DNA of 64,000 bases from Burkholderia diffusa (GCF_902499115.1 NZ_CABVPN010000004.1:244064-308063); one strand, 5' to 3'; shown: positions 17,427-25,287, counted from the first letter of the stretch. Numbers and translations are program-made. Notes: generated from the letters alone by a model not told the origin.

Positions 17427-18317
17427 TCATTCGACCGGCGCCGCGTCGGCCGCTTCCGCAACGATCCAGTCGCGAAACAGCGTCATTGCAGGCGTGAGCG
17501 GCTTCGACTTCAGCGACGTGAGCCAGTAGCCGCCGGTGCGCACGTCGATGTCGAGCGGCCGCGCGAGCTGGCCGAGCTGCAGTTCGCGCGCGAACATGCA
17601 GGCCGGCGCGAGCGCGATGCCCGCGCCCTGCATCGCGGCCTCGACCATCAGTCGCGACGAATCGAACACCGGCCCGTTCACTGGCCAGGGTTCGAGCTGC
17701 GCGGCGTCGAACCAGCCGAGCCATTCGTCGGTGCGGTACGAGCGCAGCAGCGTTTCGTTCGCGAGATCCGTCGGCCGTGCGAGGCGCCGCGCGATCTCCG
17801 GCGCGCACAGCGCGGTGAGCGGTGCGTCAAGCAGCCGCTCGTTGCGCGTCGCCGGCCAGTTGCCTTCCCCGAAGCGGATCGCGAAATCGAGGCCCTCGGC
17901 CGCGAGGTCGACGACGTTGTTGTTGGTCCGCAGCCGCAGCTCGAGGAACGGGTGCGTGTCGCCGAAGCGCTTCAGCCGTGGCATTAGCCAGCCTATGGCA
18001 AAGGTGCCGACCGCGCCGAGCGTCAGCACCTCGTGGAAGCGTCCGCCCTCGAATTGCTTGAGCACGGTCTCGATCCGGCTGAATGCGTCGCTGAGCACCG
18101 GCAGCAGCGCGCGCCCTTCGTCGGTGAGCCCGAGGCCGCGCGGCAACCGCGTGAACAGCGCGCAGCCGAGCCGCTCCTCGAGCGAGCGCACCTGCTGGCT
18201 CACGGCAGCCTGGGTCACGCTCAGCTCGAGGCCGGCACGCGTGAAGTTCAGGTGGCGCGCCGACGATTCGAATGCGCGCAACGCATTGAGCGGAAGATGA
18301 GGGCGGAGCTTAGTCAT
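17427..18317 (-). CDS. penR: LysR-family beta-lactamase regulator (PenR/AmpR-like)
   Basis: LysR-type transcriptional regulator of 296 residues. The N-terminal winged helix-turn-helix (about 9-68) contains LNALRAFESSARHLNFTRAG and QAAVSQQVRSLEERLG, the AmpR subgroup signature. The remainder is the periplasmic-binding-like effector domain. AmpR-type regulators sense muropeptides released during beta-lactam action and switch the divergent beta-lactamase gene between repression and activation. The location supports this: it is divergent from the class A beta-lactamase with a 116-bp shared control region. The start ATG at 18317-18315 gives the standard family length. Confidence 0.9.
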   Translation of the reverse strand: MTKLRPHLPLNALRAFESSARHLNFTRAGLELSVTQAAVSQQVRSLEERLGCALFTRLPRGLGLTDEGRALLPVLSDAFSRIETVLKQFEGGRFHEVLTLGAVGTFAIGWLMPRLKRFGDTHPFLELRLRTNNNVVDLAAEGLDFAIRFGEGNWPATRNERLLDAPLTALCAPEIARRLARPTDLANETLLRSYRTDEWLGWFDAAQLEPWPVNGPVFDSSRLMVEAAMQGAGIALAPACMFARELQLGQLARPLDIDVRTGGYWLTSLKSKPLTPAMTLFRDWIVAEAADAAPVE

Positions 18318-18381
18318 AAGAATTTCTTGTGTCAGCGCTCAATTATCGTTGCTTGTCAGGCAACCGTAAAGTCACGATAGT
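18318..18381 (+). promoter_or_regulatory. Divergent penR/beta-lactamase control region
   Basis: A promoter TTGTCA-N17-GATAGT lies at 18353-18381 and reads toward the beta-lactamase. A short palindrome AAGAA-T-TTCTT lies at 18318-18328, at the very edge of penR. In AmpR systems the regulator binds a single site between the two genes, so this region should contain it, although I cannot place its limits exactly. Confidence 0.5.
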
Positions 18382-18433
18382 GCTGTCTCGCCGGCCGGCC
18401 GTTCCGCATCCATTCCACCACGAGAGACACGAC

Positions 18434-19327
18434 ATGACCTACTCATCGCAACGTCGAACCCTGTTGCTGGCCGCCGCGACGGCGCCGCTCGTCCTGACCG
18501 TCGCCGCGTGCGCGTCACCGCCGGCCGCGGGGCAGGACGTTTCGTCCGCGACGTCGTTTGCCGCGCTCGAGCGCGCCGCGGGCGGCCGTCTCGGCGTGTG
18601 CGCGATCGACACCGCGAGCGGCCGGCACGCGCGGCATCGCGCGGACGAACGCTTCCCGTTCTGCAGCACGTTCAAGGCGATGTTGAGCGCGGCGGTGCTC
18701 GCGCAGAGCGTCGAGCACCCGGGGCTGCTGCAGCAGCGCGTGACGATCGCGCAGTCCGATCTCGTGAACTACTCACCGGTGTCGGGCAAGCACGTCAGCA
18801 CCGGGATGACCGTCGCCGAGTTGTGCGAGGCGGCGATCCAGTACAGCGACAACTCGGCCGCGAACCTGGCGATGAAGCTGATCGGCGGGCCGGCGGCGGT
18901 GACCGCGTATGCACGCTCGATCGGCGACGACACGTTCCGGCTCGATCGCTGGGAGACCGAACTGAATACCGCGTTGCCGGGCGACCTGCGCGACACGACG
19001 ACGCCCGACGCGATGGCCGCAAGCATGCGCGTGCTTACGCTCGGCGACGCGCTGCCGCCCGCGCAGCGTGCGCAGCTCGTCGCGTGGCTGCGCGGCAACA
19101 AGGTCGGCGACAAGCGGATTCGCGCGGGCGTGCCGGCCGGGTGGCAGGTGGCCGACAAGACCGGCACCGGCGACTACGGGACGACGAACGATGCGGGCGT
19201 GATCTGGCCGCCGTCGCGCGCGCCGATCGTGCTCGTCGTGTACTACACGCAGGCGCGTGCCGATGCGAAGGCGAAGGACGACGTGATCGCGGCCGCCGCG
19301 CGCATCGCGGTCGCGACGTTCGCCTGA
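18434..19327 (+). CDS. penB: Class A beta-lactamase (Pen family)
   Basis: Periplasmic serine beta-lactamase of 297 residues. All class A motifs are present: STFK at 78-81 (Ser78 nucleophile, Ambler S70), SDN at 138-140, the omega-loop ExxLN with Glu174 (Ambler E166), and KTG at 241-243. The N-terminus combines a twin-arginine-like SQRRTLLLAA with a lipobox-like VAAC ending at Cys26, which fits Tat export and lipidation as described for Burkholderia PenA. Cys77 precedes the catalytic serine, as in the Pen family. It is divergent from penR and probably induced through it. The pen naming varies between species (penA or penB), so the symbol is provisional. The ATG at 18434 puts the signal at residue 1. 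Confidence 0.93.
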   Translation: MTYSSQRRTLLLAAATAPLVLTVAACASPPAAGQDVSSATSFAALERAAGGRLGVCAIDTASGRHARHRADERFPFCSTFKAMLSAAVLAQSVEHPGLLQQRVTIAQSDLVNYSPVSGKHVSTGMTVAELCEAAIQYSDNSAANLAMKLIGGPAAVTAYARSIGDDTFRLDRWETELNTALPGDLRDTTTPDAMAASMRVLTLGDALPPAQRAQLVAWLRGNKVGDKRIRAGVPAGWQVADKTGTGDYGTTNDAGVIWPPSRAPIVLVVYYTQARADAKAKDDVIAAAARIAVATFA

Positions 19328-19405
19328 GCGGGCGGCGCGGCGTGCGTTCATCGATGGCTGGACGAAGCGATGGAGGCACGCCGTGCCGCAGGCGTGACCG
19401 GCACG

Positions 19406-19485
19406 TCGAAACGTTGTGCGATCAACGACTTAGGTCACGCATGCTCAGGATATCCACATCCTTGCCAACAAAAATTGTGGACAAG
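19406..19485 (+). repeat. Extragenic repeat, copy 4
   Basis: GATCAACGACTTAGG, then core arms TCCACA (19453-19458) and TGTGGA (19476-19481) enclosing CCTTGCCAACA. The stem-distal base is AAATTGTGG, differing by one base from the other copies. Confidence 0.85.
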
Positions 19486-19567
19486 CCCGCGAGCGGTCTC
19501 GTTCGTCGCGCAGCGGGCACGGCGCTCGCGTGCCGCAGGCCTGCCTGCACGGTTTGAAGCGGCACGG

Positions 19568-19646
19568 ACAAAACCTTTCGGATCAAGCGCTTGTGCGTGG
19601 TATGCGCAGGCTATCCACACCGTTGCCAACACAATCTGTGGACAAG
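19568..19646 (+). repeat. Extragenic repeat, copy 5
   Basis: ACAAAACCTTTCGGATCAAG, then GCGCTTG, and core arms TCCACA (19614-19619) and TGTGGA (19637-19642). Confidence 0.85.
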
Positions 19647-19739
19647 CGGTGTGGCGCGCGCGACATGCGGTCCGTCGCATCGCATGACGATGCGCGAACG
19701 GCACGTTGCCGGCCGCGTGACGCATTCGAAGCGACGGGG

Positions 19740-19818
19740 ACAAAGTCTTTCGGATCAAGCGCTTGATCGCGGTATGCGCAGGCTATCCACATGCTTGCCA
19801 ACACAATCTGTGGACAAG
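19740..19818 (+). repeat. Extragenic repeat, copy 6
   Basis: ACAAAGTCTTTCGGATCAAG and core arms TCCACA (19786-19791) and TGTGGA (19809-19814). It is the closest relative of copy 5, sharing nearly the whole unit. Confidence 0.85.
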
Positions 19819-19830
19819 CCCGCTTGATGT

Positions 19831-20031
19831 TCAGCCATGCCGATCGTCGACCGAGGGCCAGCGCGCGAATGCGAAAACCCACAACATGATGAAGTTCAGG
19901 ACCGGGACGAACATCGTCAGGATCCACCAGCCTGAATGCCCGGTACGCCGAACGATCCGGACATACGGATAGACGACGATCGCGACGAGCACGAGCGAGA
20001 CGATCAACTGCCCTGCGGTGAAGTGTTCCAT
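19831..20031 (-). CDS. Small two-TM membrane protein
   Basis: A 66-residue hydrophobic protein. TM1 spans about 6-24 (AGQLIVSLVLVAIVVYPYV), a basic connector RIVRRTGHSGWW follows, and TM2 spans about 36-57 with FVPVLNFIMLWVFAFARWP. The RxxGxSGWWxLxxxxPxxN pattern recurs in small uncharacterised inner-membrane proteins of proteobacteria. The function is unknown. The ATG at 20031-20029 has GAGGAAGG just upstream, which supports this start over a longer frame reaching 20127. It is flanked by extragenic repeats on both sides and has no obvious operon partner. Confidence 0.75.
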   Translation of the reverse strand: MEHFTAGQLIVSLVLVAIVVYPYVRIVRRTGHSGWWILTMFVPVLNFIMLWVFAFARWPSVDDRHG

Positions 20032-20217
20032 GGCCTTCCTCGGATGATGTGTCGTTGTACGATGCGGGCCGAACGGCCCGCACGCCGCGTGCGGCTCGTG
20101 TGATCCTGACGCGTCGCATGCACGCACGTCAAGCCGCGTTCAGGGCGCGCCGTTGCGCCGGATCGTCCGATTGCGCGCATGAGCGGACCGCGCGCTGCCG
20201 CAACGGTGGCGCAGCGC

Positions 20218-20297
20218 ATGAATCATTGGCCGATCAACGGGTTAGGCGATGCATGCGCAGGATATCCACAAGCTTGCCAACATTTTCTGTGGGTAAG
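20218..20297 (+). repeat. Extragenic repeat, copy 7
   Basis: GATCAACGGGTTAGG, then arms TCCACA (20265-20270) and TGTGGG (20288-20293). The centre reads GCCAACATTTTC, a variant shared only with copy 8. Confidence 0.85.
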
Positions 20298-20410
20298 TGG
20301 CGCGACGGTCGCGCCGTGTATCGAACGCGCATCGACGTGGCAGCGTGATGCGAAGTGCGGCGAACCGGCGCGTGTGACGGCGCGGCGTGCGCCGCGTCTG
20401 CATCACGCGT

Positions 20411-20490
20411 GCCAAAGTCCGTCGGATCAAGGGCTTAGCGTCGCGGTGCGCAGGATATCCACAAGCTTGCCAACATTTTCTGTGGAGAAG
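20411..20490 (+). repeat. Extragenic repeat, copy 8
   Basis: CGGATCAAGGGCTTAG, then arms TCCACA (20458-20463) and TGTGGA (20481-20486), with the ATTTTC centre variant seen in copy 7. Confidence 0.85.
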
Positions 20491-20557
20491 TCCGCGTGGC
20501 GATCGCGCGGCGCGGCACCGCGTGCAAACCGTGCGTCGCACCGGCTCGCGTATCGGC

Positions 20558-20926
20558 TCACGCGGTACACACGCCTGCCACGGCGACTTTCTGGAACAGG
20601 TGCGGGCTCGCGACGGCGGACGACGGATAAGCCGACAGTTTCGCGACGAACGCCGGATGCGTGAAGGCCGCGCGAAACGCGTCGGTCGATTCCCAGATCG
20701 CGTAGTTGAAGTAAGTCGGACTGTCGCCGAGTGCGCGATGAAGCTGGGTCGAAATGAATCCGGGCTGCTGTTTCATGAACTCGGCGTCGTCCTTCCACAC
20801 GGCCAGGAAATCCGCTTCGTCGGCCGGATCCAGCGTGAAGACGTTGACGAGGACGACGGGTTGCGCGTCGATGCCGAGCTGTTGCTGGATCGGAAAGGCC
20901 GGGTCCATCGGTTTGAAACGAGGCAT
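20558..20926 (-). CDS. Antibiotic biosynthesis monooxygenase (ABM) domain protein
   Basis: A 122-residue dimeric alpha-beta barrel protein of the ABM family. Recognisable blocks are PVVLVNVFTLDPADEADFLAVW at the N-side and FNYAIWESTDAFRAAF towards the C-terminus. ABM proteins include small cofactor-independent quinol oxygenases and haem-degrading enzymes; the substrate here is unknown. The ATG at 20926 has AGGAG seven bases upstream and is preferred over the in-frame ATG at 20941. It lies 36 bp downstream of a marR-type gene on the same strand, so the two probably form an operon in which the regulator controls an oxidative or quinone-stress enzyme. Confidence 0.82.
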   Translation of the reverse strand: MPRFKPMDPAFPIQQQLGIDAQPVVLVNVFTLDPADEADFLAVWKDDAEFMKQQPGFISTQLHRALGDSPTYFNYAIWESTDAFRAAFTHPAFVAKLSAYPSSAVASPHLFQKVAVAGVCTA

Positions 20927-20962
20927 GGAGCACTCCTGCAAGTAATTGCGGCGATGGCGCGA

Positions 20963-21409
20963 TCACGCCTGCCCGTTCGGCGCATGAGCGCCGGACATCG
21001 TCGACAGCACGCGAATCGCCGCATCGAGATCGGCCGAACTGAATTGACCGGCGATGTCGCGGACATGCTGCTGCCATTGCCCGACCACCGCCTGGTAGGC
21101 CGCTGTACCGCGCGGGGTCAGCGCGTACAACGGAGAGCGCTTGTGCGTCGGGTTCGGCAGCGGTTGCACCAGCCCTTCTTCCACGAGCACGTTGATCTGT
21201 TTCAGGACGGCCTGCCGCGTGATGCCCATGGCGTCGGCGATCTGCGGGACGTTCGGGGCTTCCGGCGCCATCGAGATGGCGCCCAGCACCTGCCAGCGCG
21301 CGCTGGTCAGGCCGTGCGGTGCGGCAAAGGTATTGCCCCATTCGATCAACAGGCCGTTCAGGCGGAAGACGGACAGCGCGACGGCAGTCAGCTTGGCGGG
21401 TTTCGTCAT
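20963..21409 (-). CDS. MarR-family transcriptional regulator
   Basis: Winged helix-turn-helix repressor of 148 residues, the usual MarR size. The DNA-binding segment is seen as LTSARWQVLGAI, VPQIADAMGITRQAVLKQINVLVEEGLV and the beta-wing HKRSPLYALTPRG. It precedes an ABM monooxygenase gene on the same strand. A strong palindrome overlapping a promoter lies immediately upstream (21429-21466), as expected for an autoregulated MarR repressor released by a small phenolic or quinone ligand. The ligand is not predictable. The ATG at 21409 starts directly at the conserved helix; a longer in-frame extension runs through the operator and is rejected. Confidence 0.85.
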   Translation of the reverse strand: MTKPAKLTAVALSVFRLNGLLIEWGNTFAAPHGLTSARWQVLGAISMAPEAPNVPQIADAMGITRQAVLKQINVLVEEGLVQPLPNPTHKRSPLYALTPRGTAAYQAVVGQWQQHVRDIAGQFSSADLDAAIRVLSTMSGAHAPNGQA

Positions 21410-21428
21410 GGTCGGGATGTGCGATAAA

Positions 21429-21466
21429 TTGACAACCCATTTACGTAATGGGTAATTGGTTGTCAA
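21429..21466 (-). promoter_or_regulatory. MarR operator/promoter palindrome
   Basis: Outer arms TTGACAACC (21429-21437) and GGTTGTCAA (21458-21466) enclose an inner palindrome ACCCATT (21435-21441) and AATGGGT (21447-21453). On the minus strand TTGACA at 21466-21461 is followed after 17 bases by TAAATG, giving a promoter that reads into the marR gene and lies within the palindrome. Binding would block RNA polymerase. Confidence 0.6.
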
Positions 21467-21590
21467 TCTTGCCGTGGATCGCCACGGCCGGACGGGCGTG
21501 CCGGGCGTGGCAGGAGAGGGGATCGGTGCGCGATGTCGCGTCCGGACGTGGGGTGTGCGGCGCGGTTTGGCGCATTCGCTGCGCACGACC

Positions 21591-21670
21591 GACAAACCGT
21601 TTCGGATCAATCGCTTGTCGTCGTTAGCGGCCGGTTGTCCACAAGCTTGCCAACACAATCTGTGGAAAAG
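21591..21670 (+). repeat. Extragenic repeat, copy 9
   Basis: GACAAACCGTTTCGGATCAA and core arms TCCACA (21638-21643) and TGTGGA (21661-21666). It ends 19 bases before the qseC stop codon. The residues before the left arm are GGTTG and not GGATA as in most copies. Confidence 0.85.
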
Positions 21671-21688
21671 CCACCCGTCGGGCGAGCG

Positions 21689-23065
21689 TCAGGCCGGCAC
21701 GGGAAAACGCACCGTCACGGTCAGCCCGCGCCCGCCTTGCGTCGTGCCGAGCGCGACCGTCGCGCGATGCTGTTCGGCGATCCGCTTGACGATCGACAGG
21801 CCGAGCCCGCTGCCCGACGACGTGGCAGCCTGCGCGCCTTCGCCGCGATAGAAGCGCTCCCATACGTCCTTGCGCTCGGCTTCCGGAATGCCGGGGCCGT
21901 CGTCGGCGACTTCGAGCACGGGCGTCGCGCCGTCGAGGCGCGCGGACACATCGACGCGCGCGCCGTCGCCCGCATAGCGGATCGCGTTGTCGACGAGGTT
22001 GTTCAGCAGCACGCGCAACGTGTCCATGTTGCCCGTGGCCATCACCGGCGACGCCACGATCGCGCCGAGGTCGATCCGGTGCGCATCCGCGACGCGCGTG
22101 CGGTCGGCGACCACCGAGCGGCACAGCGCGGCGAGATCGACGCTCGCGGATGCCGCGGCGGACGCCTGCGCGTCCGGTTCGAGGCGCGCGAGTGTCAGCA
22201 ACTGCTCGGCGAGGTGGCCGAGGCGTGTCGTGCCGGCCTGGATCTGCGCGAGGATCTGCTCGCGCTCGTCGGCCGTCGACGCGCGCCGCAGCAATTGCGA
22301 CTGGATCGACAGCCCCATGATCGGCGTGCGCAACTCGTGCGCGGCATCGGCGATGAAGTGCCGCTGCAGCGTGAACGAGCGGTCGAGCCGCGCGAGCAGG
22401 TCGTTGATCGCTTCGGCGAGCGGGCGGACCTCGTTCGGCATCGACGCGACGTCGACGGGTTCGAGATTGTTCGCATTCCTGCGCTTAAGGCCGGATGCGA
22501 TCGTGCGCAGCGGCCGAAGCCCCGCGCCGATGCCGAACCACAGCCCGATCGCGAGTACGGGCAGCATCGAGAACACCGGCCACAGCAGGTGCACCGCGAT
22601 GCCCGCGATCGCTTCCCAGCGCGCATGGCGCGCCTGCGCGAGCCGGATCGTCGTGCCGCCGCGTTCGGTCACGTAGGTGCGCCACGGCTGGCCGCCGACG
22701 TCGACGCTCCCGATGCCCGTCTGCGCGGGCGGCGGCAGCTCGGACTTGCGATCGGTCGAGTAAACCAGCGTGCCGTTGCGCCAGACCTGCAGCAGCACCG
22801 CGTCGGGATCGCTGGCCTCGAATTCGTGCTTGCCGTCGCCGTGATTGCGGAACGACAGTTCGCCGTCCGGGCCGACGACGATCTGCTTCGACATGCTGCG
22901 CATCTGGTCGTCGAGGAGATCGTCGAGCTCGCGCAGCGCGCCCCAGTAGGTGCCCGCACTCGCGACCAGCCCGATCACGCACGCGGCCGGCAGCAGCCAC
23001 ATCAACAGGCGCCGCCGCAGCGATGCGCTGCGCCAGCGCGCGATCGCGTGTTGCAGACGCGTCAT
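21689..23065 (-). CDS. qseC: Sensor histidine kinase, QseC-like
   Basis: Membrane histidine kinase of 458 residues. TM1 lies at about 20-40 and TM2 at about 155-178, framing a periplasmic domain of about 115 residues. A HAMP segment (about 180-232) leads to the H-box with His243 in ADAAHELRTP. N-box NLVDNAIRYA and G-boxes DDGPGIP and SGLGLSIV complete the ATPase domain. Its ATG overlaps the stop codon of the upstream response regulator by 4 bases, showing translational coupling. Presence of a ygiW-type gene next door repeats the ygiW-qseBC arrangement of enterics, which supports the QseC name over TctE or PmrB alternatives. Signal identity (catecholamines or autoinducer-3 in E. coli) is not established here. 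Confidence 0.82.
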   Translation of the reverse strand: MTRLQHAIARWRSASLRRRLLMWLLPAACVIGLVASAGTYWGALRELDDLLDDQMRSMSKQIVVGPDGELSFRNHGDGKHEFEASDPDAVLLQVWRNGTLVYSTDRKSELPPPAQTGIGSVDVGGQPWRTYVTERGGTTIRLAQARHARWEAIAGIAVHLLWPVFSMLPVLAIGLWFGIGAGLRPLRTIASGLKRRNANNLEPVDVASMPNEVRPLAEAINDLLARLDRSFTLQRHFIADAAHELRTPIMGLSIQSQLLRRASTADEREQILAQIQAGTTRLGHLAEQLLTLARLEPDAQASAAASASVDLAALCRSVVADRTRVADAHRIDLGAIVASPVMATGNMDTLRVLLNNLVDNAIRYAGDGARVDVSARLDGATPVLEVADDGPGIPEAERKDVWERFYRGEGAQAATSSGSGLGLSIVKRIAEQHRATVALGTTQGGRGLTVTVRFPVPA

Positions 23066-23724
23066 GCGCCGTCACCGATCCGGTAGCCGACGCCGCGCAC
23101 CGTGCGGATCATGTCGTGGCCGAGTTTCTTGCGCAGGTTGTGGATGTGCACCTGCACCGCGTTGCTCTCGATTTCCTCGCCCCAGCTGTACAGCCGTTCC
23201 TCGAACTGTTCGCGCGAGATCACCGCGCCGGGGTCGCGCATCAGTTCTTGCAGCAGCACGAATTCCTTCGGCGACAGCGTCACTTCGTCGTCGTTGAGCC
23301 ACACCAGGTGCTTGACGGGATCGAGGCGCAGCGGGCCGATGGCGAGCGTCGTCTGCGCGCGCCCCGCGTGGCGGCGGTTGACCGCGCGAATGCGCGCGAG
23401 CAGTTCCTCGAGCACGAACGGCTTGACGAGGTAGTCGTCGGCGCCGCTGTCGAGGCCTGCGATGCGGTCCGGCACGCCGTCGCGCGCGGTGATGATGATC
23501 GCGGGCAGGGTTTCGTCGCGGCGGCGCAGCGACGCGAGCACCGACAGGCCGTCACGGTTCGGCAGCCCGAGATCGAGCAGCAGCAGGCCGTAGCCGGTCG
23601 AGCGCAGCGCGAGCGTCGCGGCGTCGCCGTCCTTGACCCAGTCGACCGCGAAGCCTTCCTGTTTGAGGCCCTGTTCGAGCCCGCTGCCGATCAGCGGATC
23701 GTCCTCGACGAGCAGTACGCGCAT
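23062..23724 (-). CDS. qseB: OmpR-family response regulator, QseB-like
   Basis: Response regulator of 220 residues. The receiver domain has the acidic pair in VEDD, phospho-acceptor Asp51 in LLLLDLGLPNRDG, and Lys in DDYLVKPF. The winged-helix domain contains LSPKEFVLLQELM and ends with the VRGVGYRI motif of the OmpR/PhoB family. It is translationally coupled to the kinase gene by a 4-base ATGA overlap (23062-23065). The start at 23724 begins directly with MRVLLVEDD; the upstream frame to 23766 is not conserved. A CTTCA-N6-CTTAA element resembling the QseB/PmrA box lies in the 226-bp divergent region toward the ygiW-type gene. Confidence 0.85.
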   Translation of the reverse strand: MRVLLVEDDPLIGSGLEQGLKQEGFAVDWVKDGDAATLALRSTGYGLLLLDLGLPNRDGLSVLASLRRRDETLPAIIITARDGVPDRIAGLDSGADDYLVKPFVLEELLARIRAVNRRHAGRAQTTLAIGPLRLDPVKHLVWLNDDEVTLSPKEFVLLQELMRDPGAVISREQFEERLYSWGEEIESNAVQVHIHNLRKKLGHDMIRTVRGVGYRIGDGA

Positions 23725-23859
23725 GGATTCGTGTCTGTTGGCGGGCGTGGCGCCCGGGGTTCCCATGATAAGCGCAGGTGCCTTAGGCCGAGCTTAAACA
23801 CGGGCGCTTCCGTGCGTTCGCGCACCGAAACGCCGCGACGGCATGCCGCGGGGGACGAC

Positions 23860-23875
23860 CTTCAGGTTTGCTTAA
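23860..23875 (+). promoter_or_regulatory. QseB-like binding box
   Basis: CTTCA (23860-23864), six bases, and CTTAA (23871-23875). The published E. coli QseB consensus is CTTAA-N6-CTTAA, so this differs at one base. Direct half-sites 11 bases apart fit an OmpR-family dimer. It lies 76 bases upstream of the ygiW-type ATG in the region shared with qseBC. Confidence 0.5.
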
Positions 23876-23950
23876 TCTTACGCTCCGTAATCTCGGGCCG
23901 TCGCGTTCAACGGGAGCGCGACGTACTCGAATAACTGGAGGAACGAGATC

Positions 23951-24304
23951 ATGAAACACCTGACGAGAATCCTGGCGGTCGCGCTTGCCGTGCTGCCCGC
24001 CGCCGTCTACGCGGAATACACGGGGCCGTCCACGCTGACCACGACGACCGTGAAGGAACTGCTCGCGAACGGCAAGGACGACCAGCACGTGCAACTCCAG
24101 GGGCGCATCGTCAAGCATACCGGCGGCGAGGACTACGAGTTCGCCGATGCAACCGGCACGATCCGCGTCGAGATCGACAAAAAGCTGTGGGCGGCCGGCC
24201 AGCCCGTCAGCGACAAGAGCGAAGTGAAGCTGACCGGCGAGTTCGAGCGCAAGTGGTCGGGCAAGGTGAAGGTCGACGCCGATCACGTCGAAGTGCTGCG
24301 CTGA
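23951..24304 (+). CDS. ygiW: YgiW/YdeI-type stress-tolerance OB-fold protein
   Basis: Secreted 117-residue protein of the bacterial OB-fold (BOF) family. A signal peptide at about 1-21 (MKHLTRILAVALAVLPAAVYA) is followed by a compact OB fold with VQLQGRIVKHTGGEDYEFAD, GTIRVEID and VKLTGEFERKW. Enteric relatives (YgiW/VisP, YdeI) sit in the periplasm and help survive peroxide, cadmium, acid or antimicrobial peptides. The gene is divergent from qseBC, and a QseB-like box is in the shared control region, so it is probably part of the QseBC regulon. A GGAGG-like sequence precedes the ATG (CTGGAGGAACGAGATC). In enterics the three genes are codirectional; the divergent arrangement here is a difference. 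Confidence 0.85.
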   Translation: MKHLTRILAVALAVLPAAVYAEYTGPSTLTTTTVKELLANGKDDQHVQLQGRIVKHTGGEDYEFADATGTIRVEIDKKLWAAGQPVSDKSEVKLTGEFERKWSGKVKVDADHVEVLR

Positions 24305-24367
24305 CCGGTGCACCGGTGCAGACGGGGCCGGTGATACCATGGACGATCGGTTCCCGTTCTCACCAAG

Positions 24368-25228
24368 ATGGCTGCCAATTTCGATGAACTCGCGTCCCTG
24401 ATCCGGGCGCAATTTTCCGAACTGAGCCCGCAATTCCAGGCGGGCGCTGCATTTCTGCTCGATCATCCCGACGAGGTTGCCACCTCGTCGATGCGCAAGG
24501 TCGCGCAGCGCGCGCAGGTTCAACCCGCGTCGCTCGTGCGGCTCGCGCAGCAATTCGGTTTCCCCGGCTGGAACGAGCTGCGCGACCTGTGCGTCGCGCG
24601 CGTGCGCACGCGTCCCGAGCCGCTCACGCAGCGAGCGCGTTCGCTCGTGCGGCCCGACGCGAAGGCGTCGCTCGCGCACGACCTGCTTGCCGCGCAGCAG
24701 CACAATCTCGCCGCCACCTCCGCCCAGAACGAGCACGCGCTCGCCGACGCCGCGAAGCTGATCCGCAAGGCGTCGCACGTGCACGTCGCGGGGTTCCGGT
24801 CGTGCTATCCGGTCGCGTTCGGATTCGTGTACGGCTACCGGCTGTTCCGGCCGACCGTGTCGTTGCTCAACGGCGTCGCCGGCTCGCTCGAGATGGAGCT
24901 GCGCACGATCGCGAAGCAGAGCGTGACGGTGATCATCAGTTTCGCGCCGTATTCCGCGGAAGCGACGCGTGTCGCGCAGGCGGCGAAGGCGCAGGGCAGC
25001 AAGATCGTCGCGATCACCGACAGCGCGGTGTCGCCGATCGCGCTGCATGCGGACGCGCAGCTGATCTTCACGCACGACAGCCCGTCGTTCTTTCCGTCGC
25101 TGGTCGCCGCGCATGCGATGGCCGAGGCGCTGGTCGCGCAGTTGCTGGCGCTGGAAGGCAGCGATGCGATCACGGCGCTCGAGCGCACGGAAGCGGAACT
25201 GCATGCGAAGGGCGCCTACGTGGTGTAG
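24368..25228 (+). CDS. RpiR/MurR-family transcriptional regulator
   Basis: A 286-residue regulator with an N-terminal RpiR-type helix-turn-helix (about 1-80; MRKVAQRAQVQPASLVRLAQQFGFPGWNEL is the recognisable heart) and a C-terminal SIS sugar-phosphate-binding domain (about 125-260), in which VHVAGFRSCYPVAFGF and the serine-containing VIISFAPYS form the ligand pocket. Such proteins usually respond to a phosphosugar and regulate nearby metabolic genes. The following genes on the same strand encode a GNAT acetyltransferase and a PEP mutase-family enzyme, neither obviously a sugar gene, so the target is unclear. The ATG at 24368 is the only reasonable start. Confidence 0.85.
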   Translation: MAANFDELASLIRAQFSELSPQFQAGAAFLLDHPDEVATSSMRKVAQRAQVQPASLVRLAQQFGFPGWNELRDLCVARVRTRPEPLTQRARSLVRPDAKASLAHDLLAAQQHNLAATSAQNEHALADAAKLIRKASHVHVAGFRSCYPVAFGFVYGYRLFRPTVSLLNGVAGSLEMELRTIAKQSVTVIISFAPYSAEATRVAQAAKAQGSKIVAITDSAVSPIALHADAQLIFTHDSPSFFPSLVAAHAMAEALVAQLLALEGSDAITALERTEAELHAKGAYVV

Positions 25229-25287
25229 TCGCGCGCGGGTCCGGCCGTCTTGCCATCTCCCGTTTTCTTCCTGATTCGACGTAACCG

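Larger units (their letters stand above)
19328..19830. other. Repeat-dense intergenic region after the beta-lactamase
   Basis: About 500 bases with no gene. Three copies of the extragenic repeat occupy roughly half of it, spaced at about 161 and 172 bases core to core. Open frames here are artefacts of the repeats. Confidence 0.6.
20032..20557. other. Intergenic region with two repeats
   Basis: About 525 bases without a gene. It contains repeat copies 7 and 8. Longer open frames on both strands lack ribosome-binding sites and encode low-complexity Arg-rich shadows. Confidence 0.5.

Noticed and set aside
17353..20664. Several short open frames containing peptides like CQHNLWTS or STDFVGK
   Set aside because: They arise because the extragenic repeat happens to be open in some frames. 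The same peptides recur only where the repeat does.
16993..21670. Idea that the repeat array is a replication origin
   Set aside because: No dnaA, repA, parAB or AT-rich unwinding region is present and the copies are spread between ordinary genes.
16993..21670. Idea that the repeat array is a CRISPR
   Set aside because: Unit spacing is irregular (about 150 bases to over 2 kb), genes lie between units and there are no cas genes.
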